64,000 nt of DNA, taken from NCBI GenBank assembly GCA_032191485.1, contig JAVDOI010000012.1, forward strand, positions 18,909,985 through 18,973,984, given 5' to 3'. Made by a program: the position numbers and the translations under genes. This stretch comes from Leptoclinus maculatus (Eukaryota; Chordata; Actinopteri; Perciformes; Stichaeidae). This document shows, in pieces, positions 1 through 14,299 of the stretch. The notes beneath the pieces were generated by a model, which ran no database searches, had not been told where the DNA came from, and saw only the letters and a list, made by a program, of their open reading frames with translations. Positions within the stretch are counted from its first letter, which is position 1, and each line of letters begins with the position of its first letter.

Positions 1-780
1 TCAAACCCGATGCCCTCTCTCGTCAGTTTTCCCCAGACGAGGTAGACCCAGCTCTAGACACGATTGTTCCACCCTCCTGTGTCCTAGGGGTTCTCACCTG
101 GGGGATAGAGTCTGCAGTGCGGGAGGCTCTGCAGACCCAGCCGGACCCAGGAGGTGGTCCTCCTGGGCGCTTGTTCGTTCCCCTTTCCGTCCGTTCCCGT
201 GTCCTTCAATGGGCCCATGACTCTCGACTCTCCGGCCACCCTGGGATAAGACGTACAATTAACTGGCTCCGGCGCTCTTTCTGGTGGCCATCTCTGGACA
301 ATGACACCGAGCTTACGTCCTGGCCTGTACCACCTGTGCGCGCAACAAGGCCTCTCACAGACCCCCTATCGGACTATTACGACCCTTGCCTGTTCCCCAC
401 AGGCCTTGGTCGCATATGGCTTTGGACTTCGTCACCGGATTTCCTCCCTCTGAGAGCAACACGGTCATCCTGACCATCGTGGACCGATTTTCCAAGGCGG
501 CTCACTTTATTGCCCTTCCCAAACTCCCGTCGGCCCGCGAAACCGCGGACTTGTTGGTCCAACATGTGTTTAGGCTCCACGGCATCCCTGTGGACATTGT
601 GTCCGATCGGGGTCCCTAGTTCTCCTCCCAACTCTGGAAGGCGTTCTGCCGCAGCCTCGGCGCCACCGCTAGCCTCTCCTCCGGCTTTCACCCCCAAACC
701 AATGGACAGACCGAGAGGCTTAAGCAGGAGCTAGAAGCCATGCTCCGATGTGTAACTGCGGCAAATCCGTCCTCCTGGAG
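1..780 (+). pseudogene. Ty3/gypsy-type pol remnant (integrase region), broken
   Basis: This is the 3' part of an LTR-retrotransposon polyprotein that runs off the left edge. It opens near base 3 in frame 3 with the short spacer between RNase H and integrase. The His-His half of the integrase zinc finger follows in frame 3 (about 210-290), but its CxxC half reads in frame 2 (326-337), so a frameshift lies between about 290 and 325. The DDE core continues in frame 2. The first Asp is at about 425. The second, in a DRG motif, is just before an in-frame TAG at 617-619. The Glu lies in the Q-T-N-G-Q-T-E-R motif at about 705. Similarity ends at the C-run at 781. Integrase inserts element cDNA into the host genome; this copy cannot make it because of the frameshift and stop. 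The family is clear from motif order; the lineage is not determined. Confidence 0.85.
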
Positions 781-918
781 TCCCCCCCCCCCCCCCTCTC
801 TCATCCTTGTGCAGGTTCTCACAGAGAGTTCCCTTTTCTAACTGTTGCTGCTAACCCATATTTATCTGCTTTAGTCTCATCTGGTAAAATCTTCCTTATA
901 AATGGCCATAAAGGCTTT
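781..918. repeat. Direct duplication, copy 1 (with C-run)
   Basis: A C-run (about 782-796) is followed by a segment (801-918) that recurs base for base at 1960-2077, offset exactly 1159. The C-run also sits in front of the second copy. Copy 1 directly abuts the broken pol fragment. Confidence 0.9.
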
Positions 919-1942
919 GCTTGATTCTTATGAAAAATCCTCAAAGTCTTGTTTCTTATATGTTTCTTTTTTACATTATTTTTTGTACATTGTGTTTCAC
1001 AAACACACCAAAACCTGCTTGAAATGTATTGTTTTTGTCTTTGTGTCTTTCCTCCACCACTTGGCCAAACCTAACAGGAACTACGACACTTAATGATTCA
1101 AATAAGTCCTCTATCACTTCCACGCTTGCATTGTTCATCACACAATCACAGCAGAGCGAGTGGCGATCCACTGCCGCGTAAGACATGCAGCGTATCATCC
1201 CTGCTCGCTCACTAAGGGGTCAAAGCCCCTAAAGCCAGCACCGGCAAGAGCTCGAGCGTTACCACATCCGTGTTCTTTATTGACTTTTCAGGAATGAGGA
1301 AGTGTGTGAAGCAACGTCTTTACGGGAAGGCAGTGAGTGTGGGAGGGAGGGGCTAATGGGAATGCACATGGGCGGGGAGGTTATGACAAATATTTGTTGA
1401 GACACACAGGAAGAGATGAGAAGAAAGGCAAAGTGCAAAGGTGGAACCCTTTAATTACATTTCTCAATTTACTCTTTGTTCCCACCCAGCCTCTGAATTA
1501 TCATTGTTGCTCTGTTACTACTTGCAACCTCTTGGCAAACCCGACGGTTGTGAAAGGAAATGTTCTACCAGAGTCTGATTATTGTATCTTGGGGCAATGA
1601 TACACTGTGTTCTCTTTCACAATGGTATGACAAAGTTGGCAAACTGTGTAGAAACATAATGCAGAGCGTGATTTACAGGTCAGTGACATGCACGTGATGG
1701 CACCGCCTCGCTGGTCCGTGCACCGAGGCTGTGTGCACGTGTGTGTTTACTGTAACATGGGAGGAAGCCTGCGTTGCATTGCGGTGTGTGTGTGTGATTG
1801 TTATCTTTAGGGCCCATATCTGGCGTTGCTGTGTCTGTTTTCTCACTCGCTGACAGAGAGGGAGAGCAGGCTGACCTTTTCCCTTAAAGGACGTGGCAGC
1901 AGCCGGCACCATGTGTAAGCCGGTGAGTCGGCCAATAGGAAT
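919..1942. other. Anonymous spacer between the duplicated segments
   Basis: Both strands show only short unrelated ORFs and no recognisable protein motif, RNA gene or terminal repeat. A short GT run lies near 1783-1797. Confidence 0.5.
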
Positions 1943-2077
1943 GCGTCCCCCCCCCCCTCTCATCCTTGTGCAGGTTCTCACAGAGAGTTCCCTTTTCTAA
2001 CTGTTGCTGCTAACCCATATTTATCTGCTTTAGTCTCATCTGGTAAAATCTTCCTTATAAATGGCCATAAAGGCTTT
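1943..2077. repeat. Direct duplication, copy 2 (with C-run)
   Basis: Bases 1960-2077 equal 801-918 with no mismatch seen, again preceded by a C-run. Flanking sequence differs on both sides. Confidence 0.9.
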
Positions 2078-3270
2078 TCCTTTTAGAAAATCCTCCTTTT
2101 TAGAAGATTAGCAATCAGCCAATACCAAGAGGCACCTTTGGCAAACACACTGTGTGTACGCTACCTTTTTGAATTAACACAGTCTACTTCCTCTACAGGA
2201 AGGCACTTAACATAATCACTGTTTCAGGTGAAAGTCATTAGCCCTGGTGAGATTCTTCCGACCGGACGAGAAATTTGAACCTGATCGACCTGATCGAGCT
2301 GGTCGAGCTGGTCTAAAGCCTGCTTGTTTGGCCGCTCAGCCACTTCCACTCCCTTAACGTGACCTCTTGTCACCTCTTTTTGCACTGAATCTGCAGATAT
2401 ACCATCATTGGCGCTCTGAGAATACCGGTACTGTATTGCTCTGTGCACTATTTAGGATGACGTCTGCAAAAGCTAACATTGTAAATCAAGACCTTCGGGC
2501 TAATGCAATATTAATTACAAAAACATATAGTAAAGTATGACAGGGTGTCCTTCTGCACCTCCGATAAATAATATTGACACCAGTTGGTCCGTCTTTCAGT
2601 TGTTTACTGGTTTCTTTATGTGTGCTTGAAAGAAACGAGATGGGTGGGGCTAACTGACACTGCATTGTAATTCAATGCATTATTGTGTCGTTCTCTTTGT
2701 ATTGTGACTGCTGTAAGAGGCGGAGCCTCTTTATTAAACCCTGTGAAAAAGACCTACAATGGTTGCGAGACAAACTGATGGGATAGTTTGCATTTCTTTG
2801 AAAAAAAAAAAAAAAAACCTTCAATTATTTTTGAAATTTGTTCTTAAAAATATGTTTACATCGCCATTTTTTAAACAATACTCAGCCCTACTGAATAAAC
2901 AATCTTTAAAAGTTACAATTTGCTAATGTGGTGTCCATACTGTAAAACTGCCATTTCTGGATCTGGCATGAATTACGTACATATTTCAGAATATCTGGAA
3001 AGAGGCGAATATACTATTAAAATACCAATATACAAACCATCTCTTCCATAATGAAAACAGATTGTAGCCTACACATAATAACAAATAAAGGGGTATATTG
3101 AGGTTCTTGCTGGCTGTTTCCCTTGTGATGATGGGCAGCTGGTGGCCATAGTTGTACCACCTTTAACCACTACATCACTGTGTGACTCATTCCACTGTGA
3201 AGTGATGCAAACTGTGAGCTCTGAAAGTTGTTTCTTTCAACCTGGCAACAGACAAATACTCCTCAGAGGC

Positions 3271-3272
<2 letters not shown>
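2078..3272. other. Intergenic sequence without recognised genes
   Basis: A short imperfect tandem of a gatcgagctg-like unit lies at about 2283-2313 and an A-run at about 2802-2818. No coding, RNA or transposon signature was found. Confidence 0.5.

Positions 3273-3341
<69 letters not shown>
3273..3341. repeat. (AC)n microsatellite, about 34 units
   Basis: Uninterrupted AC dinucleotides. It is complementary to the GT array that starts 122 bp downstream. Confidence 0.98.
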
Positions 3342-3342
<1 letters not shown>

Positions 3343-3461
3343 GAGTCTGGATCAACCTTTTGATCAGTGAAAGAGCAGGGTGAGAGCCAAGCAGGGACAA
3401 CTGGAACACGGTGTTGCTCTGTTAGAACACAGATGCCGTCTGGCCACTAGCCGTTACTCAC

Positions 3462-5700
<2,239 letters not shown>

Positions 5701-5716
5701 TAACTCCGCCTACATG

Positions 5717-5936
5717 CTGCTCAAATGCTCTGCATGTTTGGAAGCACATACCTGTGTGAGCAGCTTTTCTCTGTGATGAAGAGGAACAGAAACCCACACA
5801 GGAGTCGTCTCACTGATGCACACCTTTACTCCATCTTGAGGGTTTCCACAGAACCTAACCCCAGATATTAATGAACTGGCAGCCAAGAAAAGATGCCAAA
5901 CATCTGGCTCTGGCACATATGCATAAAATAATGTCG
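5717..5936 (+). pseudogene. hAT transposase C-terminal (dimerisation) fragment
   Basis: The plus strand encodes the conserved C-terminal block of hAT transposases and domesticated relatives (GTF2IRD2/SCAND3-like). The order seen is a Cys-Glu-Gln-Leu-Phe-Ser core, then an Arg-Ser-Arg-Leu-Thr-Asp segment, then Asn-Glu-Leu and a Cys-Gln-x-Ser-Gly end. The frame breaks at the C-run near 5860, so the first half and the Asn-Glu-Leu half lie in different frames. In intact elements this domain helps transposase multimers form. A degenerate hAT-like terminus (gagtttgacacc, about 6049-6060) follows and may be the same element's 3' end. No start or catalytic core is present. Confidence 0.75.
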
Positions 5937-5989
5937 CCTACCTAAACCTAAACATTTGTCCAATATCCCTTCTATCCTGTTTATTAAAT

Positions 5990-6183
5990 GGTGACTCTAT
6001 TTGGCCCTCAACGTAGTCCCAATTTTTTGTTTTGTCCCTCCCTGGGATTGAGTTTGACACCATAGTATATATGCTGTATTATGCTAAAAGTGTCATTTTG
6101 TAACGTTTTTGGTTGTTGGTGTGCCGCGGGATCTTTTTAATGTAAAAAATGTGCCGCGGCTCAGAAAAGGTTGAAAAACACTG
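5990..6183. mobile_element. Two hAT-type termini, nested or adjacent
   Basis: Bases 5990-6064 end in gagtttgacaccatag, a decayed form of the common hAT end TTTGACACCCCTG. Bases 6120-6183 end in ggttgaaaaacactg, preceded by two gtgccgcgg motifs, another familiar hAT-type end. Matching left ends were not found. Confidence 0.5.
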
Positions 6184-6456
6184 AACTATACAATTACTTT
6201 TACATGACTTTTTCCAACATGTTCAAAGCATTGACTTTTTTATGTCTTGTTTCCACATACTATACTTTTCTTTAATAGGTGCTGGCATCGCAATCTGAAA
6301 AAAAAGCAAAGAAGAAGACAACATGGGAAAGTGGAGGAATGCATGATGAAGCCTTTCCAGAATTCCCATGGACCATTGAAACACCACGATGAAACACAAA
6401 GTAAATACAATCATGAGAATTTTGACTTGCATTACTAGAATAGTATGCATTCATTT

Positions 6457-6566
6457 GACATTCTATACTAAGACTTTTTTATGAACTTTATTCGACATAC
6501 TACACTATGAATTTTTCATGACTTATTTCGACATTCTATACTGTGACTTTTTTTGACTCACTATAC
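6457..6566. repeat. Minisatellite-like tandem, about 37-bp unit x3
   Basis: Three diverged units of 36-37 bp each start with gacat(t/a)cta and contain a gactttttt(a)tgac-like block. Related single units occur at about 9099-9350. The hAT element beginning at 6567 abuts the end of the third unit. Confidence 0.65.
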
Positions 6567-6956
6567 CAGGGGTCGCCAATAGGCGGACCGCGGTCCGGAT
6601 CCGGACCCAGCCGCTGTCCGGATCCGGACCCAGACGCTGTCCTATCCGGACCCGGACGTATAATTGATGGATAATTGAGAATTATACATTTTGGCGGAGC
6701 GCTTCTGTTTTAACCTGCGCAGCTTTTCTGGCCTTTACGGCACTCATTCAGCAGTTCAGGAAACACATCGACCAATTACATACATTGTAAATAATCTCAC
6801 GTGACGCTACTCAGCCAATCGAATGTTTATTCCAAAATGCATCGTGAGTCGAGTGAGATCACGCAGACAGGCGGGAGACGGAGCGAGAGCAGTGAGAGAG
6901 AAGCAGTGAGAGAGAAGCAGTGAGAGAAGTGAGTAAGTCGGAGAAGCAAGTTAACA

Positions 6957-7420
6957 TGGCGTGCTCTAAAAAGAGAAAAGTGGACCTCGAAAACAGCTTT
7001 AACAAAGAATGGACGGGCTCGTATTTGTTCATTCTTCCTGCTGGCGCTACTAAACCACTCTGTCTCATATGCTCAGATACCGTGGCCATTATTCAAAGCG
7101 CCGATGTGAAACGAGACCAAACATACCCACTCCAATCCGAACTGAGGGCACAGAAAATAAACCATTTAAGAGCCCAATATGAACGTTCCACCAGAATATT
7201 AACAAATTCATTCACTGCCCAACGACGTGCTTACGAATGTTCCCTGAAAGTTTCTTGGATTTTGGGTCAACATAAAAAGCCATTCACTGATGGAGAGGTT
7301 GTCAAGGAGGGCATGAGTGCAGTAGCTGGAACTTTACTTGAGGGGAAACAAAGAGAAAAAATCAAGCAAATACCTGTCAGCAGCCTCAGACACAAGGCTC
7401 ATCTTTCTAAAATCAAGCTT
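6957..7420 (+). pseudogene. hAT transposase (GTF2IRD2/ZBED-like) N-terminal remnant
   Basis: From the ATG at 6957 the frame encodes a basic Lys-Lys-Arg-Lys start, then a Trp-Thr-x-Ser-Tyr-Leu-Phe motif and a BED-finger-like Cys-x-x-Cys (Cys-Leu-Ile-Cys). A conserved Tyr-Pro-Leu-x-Ser-Glu-Leu-Arg-Ala-Gln-Lys-Ile block and a Gly-Gln-His-Lys-Lys-Pro-Phe-Thr-Asp block follow. The His pair expected after Arg-x-Gln-Thr is missing, which suggests a small deletion inside the finger. The family runs several hundred residues longer with an RNase H-like core and a C-terminal dimerisation domain. Here the frame ends at 7435 after only about 160 residues, so this is a dead fragment rather than a domesticated gene. 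Confidence 0.8.
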
Positions 7421-7661
7421 TCTTTTAAGGTGTAAGTTTTTCAAAAGTTCTTTTTTGTGTATTTTATTTTTAGATGGAGCCATTATTTTACTTGAAATGA
7501 GAGAAGAACATTCATTTATGTATTTCTATGTATTATTTATGATCCATCCAGTTACATTTGAAAACTGAGAATAATAATTGTTCAAATATAATTGATGTGT
7601 ACTTTCTTTATTTGATTTGACAGTTGTTGACTACACAGAGACGTTACTACTACTAGACTTC

Positions 7662-7665
<4 letters not shown>

Positions 7666-7719
<54 letters not shown>
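7666..7719. repeat. (AT)n microsatellite
   Basis: Pure AT dinucleotides within the right part of the hAT element. Confidence 0.97.
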
Positions 7720-7723
<4 letters not shown>

Positions 7724-7822
7724 CTAAGTGGCTCAAGTTAGATATTATTGTAATGTTCCGGACCTTTGCCCGAGGAGATTTTCGCAATCTGGACCTTTTG
7801 GAATTTTAATTGAAGACCCCTG

Positions 7823-8860
7823 GTCTATTTTGTACTCATCAAAATTATGTTATAAAGTAGTTTATTATACGATCTTTTTATGCTGCATTTCGTCTTCACA
7901 AACTTCTTTTTTTCTTTCCAACTCCATCTCTTTTCTTGTGTAGGTACAGGCTCTAGAAGACATTTTTATCAAGTGTCAACCAAATTTGAAGCACATATTT
8001 TTACTTTAACATTTATCTTGGTACGGCAGATATTCTATTCTAAGTTGTCTGTTTCTGCCACATAGTGGTGCAGACATCCCCCCCTGCTCAACACCAACAT
8101 CCAACATGTTTCTTGTGTGTGTGTTCTGCATTCAAAGATTTACTGAATAAAAGTACACAAATATTATCAGCTACATGTACTTTAAGTAGAAATAATGCTC
8201 TTTTCAGAGTGATATGTGATATAATTGTATTGTTATTATTAACGCATAATTTTTCTAGCAGTGTTTTAATTATGCAGCTGGCGGTGGTGGGTTTGATTTT
8301 AATTTTAATTTGTGGGCAATTAAATCCTGAACAATGCATCATATTTTACAAGTTCACGCGTTTTTGTATGTAAAAGTTTCATCTGCAAAGTGATTAATAA
8401 CTATAGTTGTCAGATAAATGTAGGGGAGTATTTCCACCTGAACAACTGTCTCGGTGCAATACAGCCGTGTAGTTGTAGTACGAATGCAAACTTAACCCAA
8501 CCTGCAGAAAGAAAAACTAGAGAGGAAAGACAAAATTAACTTCAAAATTCCACATATAGTTTTTTAAGCACCTTGCACATTGCAAGAAATATACAGAAAT
8601 AATGTAAAGCAATGACTCAGTGCTAATGCAGGTCTTTGCCTCAACGCAGGAAGTAGTGAAAAGGTCCTAAAGACGAGGCGTGCACTGCAACTGCACTTAT
8701 TGTATTCGTATTAGTTTGTTTCTACACTGTACTTTGGCTCCGGTTTATGCTCTGGTTTATGCTCTTAGGTACTTGTTTAAAAAAGGAGATGCACTTATGA
8801 CTTCTGGTGACTAGTAGTTCTCTTGAATAACTGTTGAATAGACTTATTGTAAGTCAAACA
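7823..8860. other. Intergenic, AT-rich, no gene recognised
   Basis: Only short random ORFs are seen. No protein motif, RNA gene or clear repeat boundary was found. Confidence 0.45.
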
Positions 8861-8863
8861 GTT

Positions 8864-8985
8864 TATGTCCAGGGTGAGACGGTACCAGACGGTGATGGAG
8901 GAGCAGAGGATGGACTCAATGATAGCGGTGAAGAAGTGCACCATCATCGTCTTTTGGCAGGTTAAACTTCTTTGGCTGATGTTTA
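8864..8985 (-). pseudogene. Non-LTR retrotransposon reverse transcriptase scrap
   Basis: The minus strand encodes a Phe-Thr-Ala-Ile-Ile-Glu-Ser-Ile-Leu-Cys-Ser-Ser-Ile-Thr-Val-Trp-like block, preceded by a region resembling the Leu-Arg-x-Leu-x-x-Phe lead-in of L2/CR1/jockey-type ORF2 C-terminal segments. It spans about 40 codons and the reading frame decays on both sides. I rely on family memory for this motif; the clade is uncertain. Confidence 0.6.
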
Positions 8986-10803
8986 TCAGCTCATCTCTGG
9001 TAAAAGCACTCCGGGTAAACAACACAAAACAATGCGCACCAACGCACCGAGGCAGCCATCTTCATAGTACAAATATAAATTATTGTTTTGATTTTTTTTT
9101 GACATACTATACTATTTCTATGACATTGTTTGTGGCATAAATAACAATATTTAAAAAATGTAGGACTTTTTACTACATAATATATCCTACTAAAATTGTT
9201 TTTATGATATACTTTCATTACTTTTTATGTCAGACTAAACTATGACATTTTATGATTATACTCATACTGAAAGTTTGTATGACTTTTTTATTACATTGTT
9301 TATGGCATATGACTTTTATGACATATTAAAGCCTAACACTCCTTTTTTATGACATTAAAATTGCTTTACTTTTGCCCTCACCGACTACAACTAGTAACCC
9401 TTTCCAACCCTAATAATTAGGCTACCATAGAATAGAGAAAAATAGAAGTGGGGACACATGTATATATATTATGTATATATATTGTTAAATGCTCTCAACA
9501 TACAAAATCTCTTTGGCCATGTTTTTATGAATAAGATATAAAGGATACAATCCTCTGTAAAAACCTTCAGAATACAGAGAGGAATGAAACTGGAGCGTCT
9601 GGTGTATGTAAGTGCTGCTGAAGTGGAGATTAATGGCTCAGAGTCTGAGAAACTTGGCATTCAAAGATATGTACTGTTAAATTCCATACATTTTCACACT
9701 ACAGGTGAATAGGGTAAAACATTAAATGATTGGATATCACCATAACAACTTGCTCAGTTGATTACTCACATTAAGACAATTATTTTTTGTATTACAAGTT
9801 TTCTGAAATGTTGTTAAAATTCAAATGAGGCATTGTCTAATGGTAACTTTTGGTGAATTTAGTAGAAATCTACAGACGCAAATAGACAAAGTAGTAAAAT
9901 AAACACCGTAATGTGTATTTTGGATGTTTTCTTTCCAAAATCTTAAACTGCTTTTGCCTGTCGTGTCTCATCTTAAAAACCTCCACCTTCCCTCTTGCAC
10001 CCCTTTGCAATAACCCATAAAGCCTCCCCTCGTCTCTTTCACCACACACGCACACTTGAGTGATAAGGCATTTCCTTTGGATGCTTTATAGATAACACAA
10101 AGTGGTTCTCGCTCACTTTCAGAATTGCGGATCTGAAATACAAAAAAACAAGGAATGTAGTTTGAAGTCCCTGAGATATAAAATATATACTTCAATTACT
10201 TTAATTTCAGATATTTATAAATTATATAAACACAAAACTGGAATTAAATTAAGAGAGGAACTGTTGCACCTTTTATTAACAATAATACCTGGGTTAAAGA
10301 ATTAGTCCAAGAGCAGTTAGTCATTTACTGGCCTGACTAATGATTTGAGTTTTGTGTGAGAGAATGTCACTAAACAGCTCCTTCACTGTGCGATCACACT
10401 TACATGATATGCATTCGTGTTGGTTCAGGGGAGAATTTTATTCCTCCAGAGGATATCTCAACCTAATAAGTTATTGATTCTCTTTTTGGACAATTTTCTT
10501 AATAAAAACAAAACAAAAAAACAATGTGTTCACCAGTCTCTCCATAATGAAAGACTTCACTCTGTCTGTGGCTCTCAGCTCCATGCGCACTAGTTCTAAC
10601 CAAAGGCGTCAATCTTCAAAAACGGGGTCAGAAATGTACCTTTTATTGAATGCATCTTTTTTTTTTTAAGAATAAGAATAGGGAGTATTTTAAGGTTTTA
10701 AGATTTTCATTAGTGACAAAACATATATATTTTTTTAAATCATGCCAAAGCACATAGCAAAGTCACAGATCTAAATGTCCGCTCTAGTACTAGTGAGTAT
10801 TCG

Positions 10804-10876
<73 letters not shown>

Positions 10877-13800
10877 CATGGTGATGAAGGAACATGTCAG
10901 CTAGTGCAACAGTGTGGCTCATTGACGTGGTATATGTGGTGTATATACGTATATATATATATATATATACATATGAACATGAACTATACATTTATATAGT
11001 ATATGTTACATAAATAAATAGAAACTATATGAAATACATCATTACAGCAGTAATTCCCCATTTAAAGAATAAATGTAGCTTTTCACTCAATTTTCAGCCA
11101 TTTCTGTTCATTATCCAGCAGCCAAATCATCTCCGTTGGCAACAAGATGAAAACACAGCCTCTTAATTAGTTTTTTGGGGAGGAGGTAATTATTACATGA
11201 ATGAACGAACTCAGTGTCGACCGGCTCTTGTTTTAACTCTGTGGGAGTAGAAGAACCGCCATTGAAAAATTCTGAAAGACGTCTATTGGTTTGTGCACGA
11301 CATTTCCATTTTCTTAAACTCTAATAAACAAAGTTCATCGAAGTTCATCATTTCATGATTTCTGAGAATACATCTGATGCAAAAGCGAGTGTGAGATCGC
11401 AACTTCCTGCCTAGATAGAGGATTTGCCCACACACAGACCCTGAGGTTTGTGGCTTCATTTCTGCTAAGCTAGCTCCGCTCACATGCCGGTGGTTGAGTC
11501 AGTTATGCCTAATCTCCGATCTTCGCTGATAAATGTAGCGTGCGCGGTCAAAACTCCTCTGCATGAGTCATACGCGAGATCAAACCTTCAGAATGTTCTG
11601 CCGTAATATTGAACTGGAAATTACACCTATTAATATGACTGTTCTGCTGCAGCAAATCATCTCAGGAATGTTTTGTTCACTAGTTGATAAGGAGAGATGT
11701 ATATATGCATACACCTGAGCATCTTTATCTTTAATTTGTGCTTAAAATTAAGAGTCAAAAAACTTAAAAAATGAATAAAAAAACCTTGCACAGCCACAAA
11801 AAGATCATTCACTGTCAATAGCAATTATAGCAATAAGCATGCAGGTCATAAACTGGAACCACTGCTTATTACACCTACGAAATTTACTAAATCAATAAAC
11901 AATCTGCAAACAATCCAAACAATAAATACAAGCATTTATTTCATATTAATACATTATATCAACAGATTGCATAAACAACATTATAATTTTCTTTTTTGCA
12001 TTCTTTGAAATTGTTCTATTGTATCACAGGTTTAAAATAAATAAAATCAACCTCAATATTGTTCAATAATTTTACCCCTTTTATTGAACGCATCTGTGTT
12101 TATTCTTTTTCTTTTAAAGGGTAAGAATAGGGAGTATTTATAGGACATAAAATACATTTAAAAAGTGGTTTGAACGTACTTTAAAGGAAGACACTGAGTT
12201 ATCTCATGTGTAGGCGAAAGGCTGCGATGACATTGATAAGCAGCATTTATCTAGTTGGAGATGTAAGAGCATTTTAAGTGCTTATTTATGTACAGTATTT
12301 GTCAACAATTATGGTTTATATTATTGCAAACATGTCATTCAGTATTTGATTGCAGCTATGGGGGCTCGTGGAGGAGTTCTAGTTGTTGACAAATACATTC
12401 ATTCACACTTCTGTTTGTTATCAACCATTCTTTTACATATTAAAGATATACGAGTTCATAGACTTTGATGAATTGTTACATTTTTAACTGCCAAACCGTA
12501 TTTAAACGGATAGAAATTTGATCCAACTTGACAGAAGGCAACAGATAAACGCTGCTTACTAAAAACATGAATAATTATGAAATAATATGTAATACGAGTC
12601 ACAGGGGCCATTTTTCTGTATTAAGTAATTTTACATTTGCTACTTTAAGTGAATTCTGCTGATAATGCGTAGTGCTTTTACCAGAGTAACATGTTCAATG
12701 CCGGGCTTTAACGGTGAACGAGTCCTGTGAGAAATGCTCACGGTTGCTTATTAACCACTACAGCTAAAGTCCCTTCAGAGTCCTTCTGCTGGCCTCACAT
12801 GTGTTTTTGCACAGTGTACGTGGGGTTGATGTTTACTCACTGGTGTGTTTTAGCTCTGGAGAGTCTGAAACCACACAGGCACAGTTCTGAGCAGCTCTGT
12901 GATATTTTTTTCCAGTTTGCACCTGTAACCACAGTCCACATCCAGGCAGCATGCACATGTCAGATCTGACCACGGGCACCAGAGGCCGTCATGCTGGTTT
13001 GGTTTCAGGGAAGGAGTTTGTTTCTTGTTCTTGCAACATTAATGATTTTTTTATTTGAATTAAATGCATCACTAACGTTTTACAGAAACGTTTATATTTA
13101 CGTCTTTCTACTAATTAAACTTGGGAGGATGATCATTTGTGGTGGAAGGAGAACTCAGATACTTCACTAGTACTTTAAACTGTGTTTCTGGGGACCCACT
13201 TCATAAAAAGGACAAACCATCGCGACCAAACAGGCCTCATCTACAAATCATGAGAAGAGAGAATTTGAGCGTCAATAAAAGTAATTTCTAATATTATCTT
13301 GAATAGATTAACCATGTAGAAGAGATGTACGTTTAATAAATCACAACTTTTATTTCATGCATGTGTTATTGAAAACATATACACGTGTAAATGCTTCATA
13401 AGAGTTAATGATATCTCGTTCTGTTCAACTAACACAATGTACGCTAGCCCTTCATATTAGATTGAATGTTATAGGCTTCAATTTTCAGAACAGTCCAAAC
13501 ATTCAGGCTCCCTCATGTGGCTCAAAGGTGAGCTGCAGATATAAATGTTGAATAAAAGACGATGGAAGACATTTTGCTAATTTATTTGGCGACCCTGATC
13601 AAATCTCCTGTGACCCACCTTTGGGTCCCGACCCAGTCTTTGGACTACAGTAAAGTGTCCAAACAACACGTTTTAAATACTCTGTTACCAGTAAAAGTCT
13701 TCCATTCAAAGTGTGCATAAGTAAAAGTACAGAGGTCAGCAAAATGTACTCAACGTTTTCAAAAGTAAAGGTACAGGTTATGCAGAAAACTGTCAGTTGT

Positions 13801-14060
13801 GACTGAAACATATGATCATTACTAGAGAGTTAATAGTTGTTATTATTTTTAATATAGAGTTGCATATTGGATACTCTTGGGAGGGTACAAGTGTCTCAAG
13901 GACTTGAGTAAATGTACTGAGTGACTTTCCACCACTAAGGGATACGTCTTTTAGTTTCAAATAGTTTGTTGAATCAGGAAATCAGTGTTAGAGTTTTCTA
14001 TAAGAAACAGTTAATGTCGTCATTTTGAGAGAAAGGAAATCAACCTGACCTCCTCAACTA
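8986..14060. other. Intergenic sequence with microsatellites and minor repeats
   Basis: Bases 9099-9350 hold diverged units related to the 37-bp minisatellite at 6457. A (GT)n array is at 10806-10874 and AT dinucleotides at 10949-10970. Bases 13140-13200 and 13560-13940 resemble a dispersed fish repeat with phrases like aagtaaaagtac and acttgagtaaatgtact; related scraps occur at 19470-19540, 36905-37090 and 41440-41520. No gene was recognised. Confidence 0.45.
10806..10874. repeat. (GT)n microsatellite, about 34 units
   Basis: Uninterrupted GT dinucleotides, with a second AT dinucleotide tract about 75 bp downstream. Confidence 0.97.
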
Positions 14061-14067
14061 GAAGGCT

Positions 14068-14270
14068 TTGAATGATCTTGCTGCAGAGTGTATTAGTGAA
14101 ATACCAATGCCATATACCTCCGGTAGCCCCCTTAGGTCCTCTGAACTAGGCCTGCTGGCAAGGGACTGTGCGTTTGCTGTCCTGGGCCCCCAGGCTGTGG
14201 GACACTTTCTCCCCCCGGGAGCCGGCTCAGCAAACTCCCTTGGGTGTTTTAAGTCATTTGTTTTTAACCA
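14068..14270 (+). pseudogene. LINE ORF2 C-terminal scrap (L2/CR1-like)
   Basis: The plus frame holds a Leu-Arg-Ser-Ser-Glu-Leu-Gly-Leu-Leu-Ala block, then Phe-Ala-Val-Leu-Gly-Pro-Gln and a Phe-Leu-Pro segment, ending near a Cys-Phe-Lys-Ser. This order resembles the tail of fish non-LTR ORF2 proteins (LRSSDxGLL, FAVxAPKLW, LPxxLR, FK). Spacing is compressed and key residues are changed, so it is a decayed fragment. A ggggcgggaccc-containing repeat phrase follows at about 14273-14320. Confidence 0.5.
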
Positions 14271-14299
14271 CTGGGGCGGGACCCCCTGGTGGGCCTCAG

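Larger units (their letters stand above)
6567..7822 (+). mobile_element. hAT DNA transposon, deletion derivative with both ends
   Basis: The left end begins CAGGGGTCGCCAAT. The right end reads ...ATTGAAGACCCCTG, whose reverse complement begins CAGGGGTCTTCAAT, so short terminal inverted repeats define a 1256-bp element. The flanking octamers (cactatac and gtctattt) match at only four of eight positions, so the target duplication has decayed. A transposase N-terminal remnant lies inside and the catalytic core is missing. A TA microsatellite (7666-7719) sits near the right end. Confidence 0.8.

Noticed and set aside
6920..7435. 171-codon ORF as a domesticated transposase gene
   Set aside because: It lies between intact transposon ends, has a damaged finger and stops before the catalytic core.
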